A stretch of DNA of 64,000 nucleotides from Ochromonas danica (lineage: Eukaryota > Sar > Chrysophyceae > Chromulinales > Chromulinaceae). Where the stretch lies: contig VKHL01000124.1 of NCBI GenBank assembly GCA_015146655.1, positions 22,564 to 86,563 of the forward strand, written 5' to 3'. The notes below the pieces were generated by a model. The model did no database searches, had not been told where the DNA came from, and saw only the letters and a program-made list of their open reading frames with translations. Position 1 is the first letter of the stretch. Each line of letters starts with the position of its first letter. Both the position numbers and the translations under genes were made by a program. Positions 12,701-21,861 of this stretch are shown piece by piece.

Positions 12701-15394
12701 CTATACAGTACAAGACTACTACCATGTAATGTGAAAGAAAGAATAGCAACACTTACATCAGTAGTCATGTTCGCATTCACCCTGGGATCATGCAATAGCA
12801 GCGTTACCAGCTCAACATGACCATTCTTGCATGCAATGGTTAAAGGAGTATAATCATCCTAGTCAAATATAGTCACATAGATTAGCTATCACAACAATAA
12901 TGACATTTTTAATCATTCTATATATGATCAAACTAACATATGCTAATACTAACACCTTCACCTACTTTATACTAACACCTACACTAACCTATTACATATA
13001 CACCATCATCACAGACTAACTATTAGATATATACTCATTGTAATGTATGTACAATCACACACATCACAGTAGAAGATTACCTGATCTCTGAACCAACTTA
13101 GATAAAACAACCAACTTAACTTTCTCGAAGTAATGTTACAAGTAGGCTTGTTCACGTCGACCGGGCCACCAAGTAGGAAGACCTTCACCACTTCAACATG
13201 ACCATAATGACATGCAGTATAGAAAGGTGTCCATCCATCCTACTCAAACACAGTCAGTCACATAGATTAGTTATAACAATAATAATACCATTGTAATCAT
13301 TCTATTTCTGATCATTCTAACATATGCTAATACTAACACCTTCATCTACATTATACTCACACCTACACCAACCTATAACATACAAGTATACACTATCATA
13401 ACAGACTAACTATTAGATATATACTCATAGTAACATATACTATACATTAACATATTCATCTGCTTTCTACCTACACTAACACTAACTTATAACATGCTAG
13501 ATATCATAACTGTGACATACTATACTATACAGTACAAGACTACTACCATGTAATGTGAAAGAAAGAATTGCAACACCTACAGTACCTTATCAGCCTTGTT
13601 CACGTCCACACTATTACGATAAAGTAATAACGTCCTAACAATTTCAACACAACCACTGCTGCAAGCAACATGCAAGGGTGAACATCCATTCTGGGTAAAC
13701 ACAGTCACGTAAGTTAGCTGCAACAGAAATAAAGACATTTAATGTGACATACCATACTATACAGTACAAGACTACTACCATGTAAGGTGGAAGAAAGTAT
13801 AGTCATACTTACCTTATTGGCCTTGTTCACATCTATCCGAGGAACAGTCAATAAGACTTTCACAACTTTCGCATTCCCATCTATTTTGCACGCAACATGT
13901 AAAGGAGTAGTTCCATACTAATCCAAACCAATCACCAACATTAGCATTAGGATAATATAGTAATAACAACATTATAACTATAGCATATCTTGTCATACTA
14001 ACAAAATACGACCATTAGTGATTGTTTACAACCACTACATACAACCATTACAATTGTATTGGCTTTACATTAGTAATAGTTGAAATGTTTGCATGCTCAC
14101 CTCACTGTCCACAACATTGACATCTATTTCAGGATGAAGTAACAACAACCTTGCCAGTTCTTCATTTCCATTAGCGGCTGCCATATGTAGCGCCGTCATT
14201 CCCTACAGACCATTAGTAGACATTCACCACATCATACCATCTCTATTAGAATGCACAGCAACATAGTTGAGCTATACACAGACATCCCTCCCGCCTACAT
14301 CATAACAACTACAATACAATAGCAAGCATCATCATCCTAGCCAACAGACTTAGTTAGCTAGAGTACACTGTTCTCCCTCATGACACCACCTTCTACACAC
14401 AATAGCAACCAGCAGCCTATAATCAGTACTTTACCTTGAATTCTATACCATCTACAGTCATTGTGAAGTGATGGTGGATTAGTGATCCAGGGATTCTATG
14501 AATTGCATTGTAAGTCTCCAGTGTTTTCAACAAAGTCGCATCTCCCGCCTCAATCATTTGCTGCCAATTAAAACTTAAGGAGCAATTCCGAACAAAAGCG
14601 GCTTGACCCTCGTTTAGCTGAGACAACAACTTCTCATTCCGAGACTGACCTTCTTTTAGCTTTCCCTCTGCCTCAACTCGTGCTGCGAGTTTTCTTTCGA
14701 GTTTATTGTTCAAGTCAGATATCTCAGCGTGACTTGACTCCTGTACCTGTTGTAGCTTGCTCTCTGTCGTAGCTCGATCAGCTTCTCTTGCATTGTCGAT
14801 GGCTTGGAGTTTATTGTTCAAGTCAGATATCTCAGCGTGACTTGACTCCTGTACCTGTTGTAGCTTGCTCTCTGTCGTAGCTCGATCAGCTTCTCTTGCA
14901 TTGTCGATGGCTTGGAGTTTATTGTTCAAGTCAGATATCTCAGCGTGACTTGACTCCTGTACCTGTTGTAGCGCTTTCTCCAGCTCAACTCGTGCTGCAT
15001 TTTCTCTTTCAAGGTTAGTACGCAAGTTAGCGGTTGCCATCAGTACCTGTTCCAGCTTTCTCTCTAAAGCAAGAACTTTCTCTTCCTGTATTCTTCTCAC
15101 TTCTTGAGCTGTTCTCTTTTCTTCTAGTAATCTTCTCTCTTCTTCAGTCTTTTTCGTTTCTTCTTCTGCATCTTGCATATCTTTCAATTCTTGTAATCTT
15201 CTCTCTTCTTCAGTTTTTCTATTTTCTTCTTCAGTATCTGTCTTCTTCAAGCTCGACAGGATCTTTTCCGTCCCCTCCACCAAGAAGGAAAATATAATAT
15301 GAAATAATTTTAGAATGAGGTAGATGAGATAAATTACAAGTCTGAGCTCAGCTTGTAGTTCTTCTATGAAAGCATTCAGTAGCCATAGAAGCAT
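9700..15394 (-). CDS. Coiled-coil/ankyrin cassette gene C (largest array)
   Basis: Proposed exons: 15394-14435, 14202-14101, 13917-13813, 13690-13586, 13239-13081, 12858-12757, 12422-12321, 11974-11873, 11532-11431, 11140-11039, 10754-10653, 10313-10212, 9792-9700; about 745 aa. The ATG at 15394 (tcaccATG) is preferred over an upstream in-frame ATG because it matches B and E. The N-terminal hydrophobic segment is almost identical to B and E; the coiled coil instead has three 36-residue units (QESSHAEISDLNNKL core). The junction motif is followed by eleven ankyrin exons: eight of 102 bp, two of 105 bp, and one of 159 bp where the usual donor is lost and a downstream CAG|gtaatc keeps the frame. 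Exons at 11039 and 12321 encode nearly identical repeats, so they are recent copies. All introns are phase 0. The terminal exon reads through the family stop to GRKRG. Function unknown. Confidence 0.75.
14699..15022 (-). repeat. Tandem 108-bp coiled-coil repeats in gene C
   Basis: Three nearly perfect copies of a 108-bp unit (second and third starting at 14807 and 14915) encode a 36-residue coiled-coil module around SSHAEISDLNNKLQAIDNAR. The period differs from the 39-residue unit in B and E. Thirty-six residues can be divided into two heptads and two hendecads. The near identity indicates very recent expansion. Confidence 0.9.
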
Positions 15395-15714
15395 GGTGAT
15401 GATATTCTTCTGTCTTTCTGTTGTGAGAGTGGACTTGTCTTTTGACTGTGACAGACTGGGAGGAGAGAGAGAAGGCGCACCATTTCCGCAGTTTCGTAGT
15501 TCAGTTTTTCGATGTTTCATTGTTCTGGAGTTTGGGAAGTTCGGCGCCATCATGAGAGAGAGGGGAGGAAAACTAGATCTTTATGCCTTGAAACGTGTTT
15601 TTCAAGTTTAACTTAAGAAAATTATCATCACATCATCATCATCCATACTGTACATAACTATTATAGCTTACTAACTCTATCTGATATAGTAGCCTACAGT
15701 AATTAGAATGCGCT

Positions 15715-15958
15715 CTTCTAGACTAGATAGAGTTAACATTTCACATGTTTAGCTATCTCACGTACAGGTGCAAATACTTCCTCATAACATTGTATAGATG
15801 ATTTCGCATTTTCCATCCATTGTTGTACTTTAGGAAAATACGAATAATCAACTAAATTACAAGCTGATAGATATAATTGTTGAGGATGGCTATAAACGTC
15901 GATAGACTTGACTCATAGCATTATGAGTATAGAAATGACTCCAATATAACCCTAACAA
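15715..15958 (-). pseudogene. Truncated GST pseudogene
   Basis: Nearly identical to the 3' part of the intact GST gene (20155-20562), including the C-terminal codons and flank. It has an internal deletion of about 170 bp: after gctgatagat it jumps to a segment matching ggatggccataaatg. It ends abruptly at tccaatataacc, where the telomeric tract begins; the parent reads tccaatgtaacc and continues as GST. The remaining upstream half of GST is absent, so it cannot encode a functional enzyme. Confidence 0.9.
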
Positions 15959-16026
15959 CTAACCCTAACCCTAACCCTAACCCTAACCCTAACCCTAACC
16001 CTAACCCTAACCCTAACGCTAACCTT
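15956..16026. repeat. Interstitial telomeric repeat, about ten CCCTAA units
   Basis: After one imperfect unit (ccctaacaactaa) there are nine to ten perfect CCCTAA repeats, then a degenerate gctaacctta. The array sits exactly at the broken end of the GST pseudogene. C-rich units read 5'-3' on the plus strand, the orientation expected for the left end of a chromosome whose body lies to the right. A TTAGGG-type telomere is inferred for the organism. Confidence 0.95.
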
Positions 16027-16043
16027 ACTGTAGCACTGGCCCA

Positions 16044-16586
16044 TTAGAAGTGATGAGGATCCTCGATATTCAGCTCTACCAAGACACAACTATCATCAAT
16101 GACAGTCTCCACCTTACCATCTTTCTTAGCAGCTTGAAGGAAGGCAGAGACCTGTTCATTGAGAGTACCAGGCTGGAAGAAGAAGTGCTTGTAGCCAAGG
16201 GACAGTCCCTCCTCCACCACCCCTTGAGTGACAGCAGGGGGTGTGACCACAGAGACACCAATCTGACAGACCTTGTCTCTGTGTTTCTCAGCATAGGCAG
16301 TCAGTGAAGCCTCACAGGAAAGACCTTCAATAGTGGGTACTTTCTTATTAATCGGAGTGACAGGATAGCCTTTTAGTTGATAAGCACGTAAGACTTTGTT
16401 TCCAAATTTAGCTTTTTCATTCGATGCTCCAACGACTACAAAAGCAGGGAGGTCAAAGTAGTGTTTGTGGTTCACAGTAGAGGATGATGACATGGCAGCT
16501 CGAAGACGAAGAAGACGATGATTGGCAGTGTTGTGTGCTAAGAGATGATGGATTCTGACAGAAGAAGAGATCAAGGAGGTGGTCAT
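16044..16586 (-). CDS. CoA-binding domain protein (YccU-like), probably organelle-targeted
   Basis: A single-exon 180-aa protein from the ATG at 16586; an upstream in-frame extension has poor, Cys-rich composition and is not preferred. The first ~35 residues are Ser/Arg/His-rich with no acids, as in mitochondrial presequences. The rest is a Rossmann-type CoA_binding domain: strand and turn VVGASNEKAKFGNKVL, then GYPVTPINKKVPTIEG, then VSVVTPPAVTQGVVEE, then FFFQPGT near the C-terminus. This matches the small stand-alone CoA-binding proteins related to the succinyl-CoA synthetase alpha N-domain. Ligand and role are not established for these proteins. It lies just right of the telomeric tract, between cassette genes C and D. 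Confidence 0.8.
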   Translation of the reverse strand: MTTSLISSSVRIHHLLAHNTANHRLLRLRAAMSSSSTVNHKHYFDLPAFVVVGASNEKAKFGNKVLRAYQLKGYPVTPINKKVPTIEGLSCEASLTAYAEKHRDKVCQIGVSVVTPPAVTQGVVEEGLSLGYKHFFFQPGTLNEQVSAFLQAAKKDGKVETVIDDSCVLVELNIEDPHHF

Positions 16587-16754
16587 CGATGGTGGCAATA
16601 AGATGAATAGAACTAGACAATAATAAGACCAGAAATAAGGAGAGAGACAGTTGACGATTAGATTGGACAGCTTTGTCGTGAGAGAACAACAATTACAACA
16701 ACAATAAGAACAAGAACAACGAGGCAAAGCAACAGCAGAGTGAGTGAGAGAGAG

Positions 16755-17040
16755 GGTAAGTTATTATTGTGGTGCGTGTGATAAGACTGGTAGTTTGTGA
16801 GGCATTTAACATTTACGCCCAAGCCCGGGGACAGGGCCTGACCCTGCTGGTGCTCTCGTAGGTCCGCAAGGTCTGTGGTGATAGATAGTCTAACTGCACC
16901 AACTTGGTGATAACGCAAGGGCTTACTAGCTATTATATAGTGGCGCAAATCTGGTAACTTGGCTCCTTCGCTGGTGGTGGGGGTGGTATGGTGAGATGCA
17001 AGGGCTAACTTAGGCCTTGGGTCTGGAACCACCCTAATTG
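16755..17040. other. GC-rich non-coding segment upstream of CoA-binding gene
   Basis: This stretch is distinctly more GC-rich than its surroundings, for example around 16818-16880 and 16960-17030. It is open on the minus strand, but the reading frame shows no recognisable domain. Its left end shares 24 identical bases with 2795-2818, beginning GGTAAGTTATTATTG. It may be a mobile or structural insertion, a promoter element, or an RNA; I cannot decide. Confidence 0.3.
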
Positions 17041-17102
17041 AGAGATTGAGATGTTTACTGAGTTAATAATTAAAACCTATTATCGTGTTCACACAGAATA
17101 CA

Positions 17103-19899
17103 TTACTGTAGTGGTCTTTTTAGTTTTATGACTCGTATTTTACTGTAAGTTTTGGTCTTAAGAATTGCTCCCTTGGCCCCCTTGGCCCTCAGAAGTGCTT
17201 TGATCTCTTCTGTCTCAGCAACATATAGAGCAGTTTGTCCATCCTAACTCATCAACAACCACAAGATACAAGATAACATAAGACAGAGAGTATGACAACA
17301 ACAATGATAATAATAATGATATTAATACTATTCTACGGATACTCGTAGATAATGAGACAAAGCACACGCAACGCACAGCCTTGCTTACATTATCAGCCTT
17401 GTTAACATCCACTCGCCCATCACGTAATAACATCTTCACAAGTCCAACATGACCACTGACGCATGCATAATGCAAGGGTGTCCACCCACGCTAACCAACC
17501 ATAGTCACATATATTAGATATAACAATAATAATAACGGCATTGCAACCATTCTAAATCTGATCATACTAACACATGCTAACGCGCATGATAGAAAGTAAC
17601 ACAGATGAGACATCACTAAAACATCAATACTCTACTATCGTATACAAGACTGAAATCAATATTACGGATTAGTATCTCATAGCAATAAGCATGATATTAA
17701 TACTATTCTACAGATACTCATAGATGATGAGACAAAGCACCCAGCCTAGCTTACATAATCAGCCTTGTTAACATCCACACGATCATCAAGCAGCAAAATC
17801 CTAACAACATTAACATCACCATTCTCGCACGCACCACATAAGGGCGTCCGTCCATCCTAGTCAAACACAGTCTCATAGATTAGATATCAAAGTAATAATC
17901 ACATTGCAAACTATTAACTATTAGATATATACTCATAGTAACATATACTATACTATGCATTAACAAATGCATCTGCTTTCTATCTACACTAACACTAACT
18001 TATAACATACCACATATCATAAATGTAATATATTATACTATACAGTATAAGACTACTACCATGTAAGGTGGAAGAGAGAATGATAGCAGCACCACTTACA
18101 TCATCAGTTTTGTTCACATCCACGCGCTGATCAAGCAACAAGAGCTTAACAACTTCAACATGACAGTCCTCGCATGCAACACGCAAGGGTGTCCATCCAA
18201 CCTAATCCAACACGGTCACATAGATTAGCTATCACAATAATATTGACGTTTGCAATCATTCTATATCTGATCATTCTAACATATGCTAATACTAACACCT
18301 TTACCTACTTTATACTAACACCTACACTAACCTATTACATATAAACCATCATAACAGACTAACTATTAGATATATACTCATAGTAACATATACTATACAT
18401 TAACATATTCATCTGCTTTCTACCTACACTAACACTAACTTATAACATACTACATATCATAACTGTGACATACTATACTATACAGTACAAGACTACTACC
18501 ATGTAGAGTGGAAGATAGGGTAACGACACTTACATCATTAGTTTTGTTCACATCAACGCGCCGGTCAAGCAACAAGAGCCTAACAACTTCAACATGAACG
18601 TCCTCACATGCACAACTTAAGGGCGGCCATCCATACTAGTCAAACATAGTCACATAGATTAGCTATCACAATAATATTGACGTTTGTAATCATTCTATAT
18701 ATGATCAAACTAGCATATGCTAATACTAACACCTTCATCTACTTTATACTAACACCTACACTAACCTATAACATATACACCATAATAACAGACTAACCAT
18801 TAGATATATACTCATAGTAACATATACGGTGCTATACATTAACATGTTCATCTGCTTTCTGCCTACTTCAACATATAATAATGATGAAATATAATAATAA
18901 TAACCCTTTACACTCTTCGTATTTCACGGTATTCCCGTGATATATTCAGACATAGTCATTAGTAGTTGTTGAAATGTTTGCATGCTCACCGTGCTGTCTG
19001 CAGCATTGACATCGATTGCTGGATGAAGTAACAACAACCTCGTCATCTCAACATTACCCTCTTCAGCTGCCATATACAACGCTGATGTATCCTACAGACC
19101 ATTAGTAGACATTCACCACATCATACCATCTCTATTAGAATGCACAGCAACATAGTTGAGCTATACACAGACATCTCTCCCGCCTACATCATAACAACTA
19201 CAATACAATAGCAAGCATCATCATCCTAGCTAACAGACTTAGTTAGCTAGAGTACACTGTTCTCCCTCATAACACCACATTCTACACACTATAGCAACCA
19301 GCAGGCTATAATCAGTACTTTACCTCGATTTCTTCATCATCAATAGTCATTGAGAAGGAATGGTTTATTATTGAGCTTGGGATTCTATGAATTGCATTGT
19401 AAGTCTCCAGTGTTTTCAATACAGTCAAATCTCCTGATTCGATCATTTCCTGCCAATTACTGGAGCAATATCCGAGCAGTACTGGGATTTGGTCCTCTTG
19501 TGGCTGAGACAAGAATACATCCTTTAGAGTCTGAGCTTCTTTAGCTCTTGCCTCTGCCTCAACTCGTGCTGCTTTCTCTCTTTCTAGTTTATAATTCAAG
19601 TCAGCTATCTCAAACTGACTTCCAAAGGCAAAGGCCATGTGCATAAACTTCCCCAAATCTTCCTGCATTCCTCTCATTTCTTCAACTTTTCTCTTTCTTT
19701 CCTGTATCTTTCTCTCTTCTTCAGTTTTTCTATTTTCTTCTTCTGTGTTTAAACTCGACTGGATCTTTTCCATTACCTCCAGTAAATAGGAAAATAGAAT
19801 ATGAAATAATTTTAGAATGAGATAGATAACATGAATTAAAAATCTGAGTATAGTTCGTAGGTTTTCCATGATATCATTCTGTAGTCCTGGCAGTGGCAT
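17103..19899 (-). CDS. Coiled-coil/ankyrin cassette gene D
   Basis: Proposed exons: 19899-19324, 19091-18990, 18635-18534, 18201-18100, 17856-17755, 17490-17389 and 17243-17103; about 408 aa. The N-terminus (MPLPGLQNDIMENL then a hydrophobic helix LIHVIYLILKLFHILF) is the most divergent of the family. The coiled coil is short and lacks tandem units; the junction motif reads LETYNAIHRIP-SSIINHSF. Five 102-bp phase-0 ankyrin exons follow. The terminal exon has a duplicated RAKGAKGA and runs past the usual family stop, adding about 20 basic residues (KTKTYSKIRVIKLKR). The intact GST gene lies directly upstream, so D with GST may represent the ancestral arrangement of the duplicated unit (inference). 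Confidence 0.75.
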
Positions 19900-20167
19900 G
19901 GTGACGATGTTCTTCTTCTGTCTTTGGTCTTTCTGTTGTGAGAGATGAGATGACTCGAGGCACCGAGGAGAAGGGAGAGCACCACCCGAGTTTCGAAGTT
20001 TCGTGTTTCTGGAGTTCCGGAGTTTGCGAAGTTCTTTTGTTTAACTTAAGAAGAGAGTAGTATCATCGTCATCATCATCCATACTGTACAAACTATTATA
20101 GTTTACTAACTCTATCTGATATAGTAGCCTACAGTAATTAGAATGAGCCCTTCTAGACTAGATAGAG

Positions 20168-21028
20168 TTAACATCTCACATGTTTAGCTATCTCACGTAC
20201 AGGTGCAAATACTTCCTCATAACATTGTATAGATGATTTCGCATTTTCCATCCATTGTTGTACTTTAGGAAAATACGAATAATCAACTAAATTACAAGCT
20301 GATAGATTTTGTTGATCTAATTCAGGTAAGATCAACAAGTCAGCAATTGTAGGATGAGTCTTAGAAGCTAAGAACTTTTGTTCAGGAGAAGCAGCCTCTA
20401 GCTTATGTTCCATGAAGGATAAGGATTTGGATAAGACAGCTTTACTTTCTTCTAATGTATTTACAGCTTTCTTACTCTTTGACGATGAAGAGGATGGCCA
20501 TAAATGTCTACGTAAGACTTGACTCATAGCATTATGAGTATAGAAATGACTCCAATGTAACCAAAAATGAATTAATGCACGATCATGTACATCATGTGGA
20601 TACCATTCTTCTAATTGATTTTTATCTGCTAAGTATTGTAAGATAGCACCTGATTCAGCAAGACAGAAACCTTGATCTTCAATGAAAGGTAACAGACCAG
20701 AAGGATTTTTAGCATGGAAATCAGGTTTTTTATGATCTTTTTTAGAATAGTCAATAGGAATGAAGTGATAAGGAACTTTAGTTTCTTTTAATAACATGAG
20801 AATACCACGTGTTGGTTGACTTGCTTCAAAACCATACAGTGTGATTGCTGGTGGAGATGGTGCAGCAGCTGCTGGTGACGGTGTGGTAGGAGTCTTCACA
20901 GAAGAAGAGAAGAGAGCACAGGGGAGAGGACGAAGAAGATTGTTGGTAGTAGAGGGAGAGAGACGAGAGGATCGAAGAAGAAGTAGAGAAGAAGAAGAAG
21001 AAGACTTCATAGCAGAAGGAAGGAACAT
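20168..21028 (-). CDS. Glutathione S-transferase, theta-like, with N-terminal extension
   Basis: Conjugates glutathione to electrophiles. The 286-aa single-exon ORF starts with ~60 Ser/Arg/Pro-rich residues that resemble an organellar targeting peptide. The thioredoxin-fold N-domain begins at ITLYGFEASQPTRGILMLL; the cis-Pro region is NPSGLLPFIED and the glutathione gamma-Glu contact is ESGAILQYLADK. The C-terminal helical domain has HPTIADLLILPELDQQNL, matching the N-capping/hydrophobic-staple region (T-IADL). The active-site Ser/Tyr cannot be assigned by eye; S in EASQPTRG is a candidate. Partial copies of the 3' end lie at 15715-15958 and about 8280-8375. Confidence 0.88.
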   Translation of the reverse strand: MFLPSAMKSSSSSSLLLLRSSRLSPSTTNNLLRPLPCALFSSSVKTPTTPSPAAAAPSPPAITLYGFEASQPTRGILMLLKETKVPYHFIPIDYSKKDHKKPDFHAKNPSGLLPFIEDQGFCLAESGAILQYLADKNQLEEWYPHDVHDRALIHFWLHWSHFYTHNAMSQVLRRHLWPSSSSSKSKKAVNTLEESKAVLSKSLSFMEHKLEAASPEQKFLASKTHPTIADLLILPELDQQNLSACNLVDYSYFPKVQQWMENAKSSIQCYEEVFAPVREIAKHVRC

Positions 21029-21861
21029 TTCTTTGTTGTCGTCTGGTCGAGGGTTGGACTGTCTCGAAGGGTGATGATTGTGGTCTTTGTCTACGTTGGA
21101 TTATGACAGACGGCAGTGCAACGATGCGGCGTTGACCATGTCAGGCCATGCCGAAGCGTTGAAGTGCGACCTTTCGGGCTTTCTTGGCCATGATGCGCAG
21201 GATGCGCGATAACTCCATGGAAACGTCGTGGATTCCACATAGGTTTTAGAGTAACAGAGTAATTCCTCAAAAACGCATTTTTTATTTTTCGTTTTTATGA
21301 AATGATTTTGTAATGAATATTCTATTTTTGTATGTTTTTGATTGTGATAGTCAGATATAACGAGTGAAGAGGGGAAACGAGGCGTCTCCAGTTTAAACAC
21401 ATTGATGATTTTGCATACTGATGCAAGATTTCAATCTTCCCAAAGCATCATCAGAATTATTACTACTATTACTTCCTATATATATACATGCTTTTCGTGA
21501 GCCGTATCTCCTTGTTCCTCGCCGTATCGACAAAGTTGATTTCGCCTTTGATTGTGCTCCGAACTTTCTTAGTGAAGGAATGATGGTGTCTCGCTTTACC
21601 ACCACTTACAAATACCTGACAGTTTCCCTGTCAAAGGAGAAGAATCTCGCAGCTTTTATGCATCCATGCAGCTTCTAATCTTCCGCCCACACAAGAGACG
21701 CACTATTTCAAGTTTGCAGTTTTAACGAAAAACATAAAAAGCCAGCAGAAACTTGATAATTGAGTTCCGTGCACACCCCAGTTTATACACAAAGTTACAA
21801 TTTATAGAATACCTTATTAAATGGTAACAAACTAACAAACAAGCCAAATAACAAACCAAAA
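21029..21861. other. Intergenic region, no supported gene
   Basis: Short ORFs on both strands here have no recognisable domain. A small GC-richer patch at about 21110-21230 is open on both strands (minus-strand MAKKARKVALQRFGMA is typical of its composition) but is too short to call. The remainder is AT-rich flank of the GST and the next gene. Confidence 0.4.

Noticed and set aside
15956-16026. Reading the CCCTAA tract as a true chromosome end within the window
   Set aside because: Unique gene sequence continues on both sides, so it is interstitial here unless the assembly is wrong.
16658-17032. 124-aa minus-strand ORF upstream of the CoA-binding gene
   Set aside because: Its N-terminal part lies in a GC-rich patch and its C-terminal part is low-complexity hydrophobic flank; no family resemblance. 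Kept only as an unexplained segment.
21101-21678. Overlapping small ORFs on both strands in the gap between GST and the 450-aa gene
   Set aside because: No domain, no conserved start context, mutually overlapping, and part of one begins with a non-ATG codon; insufficient support.
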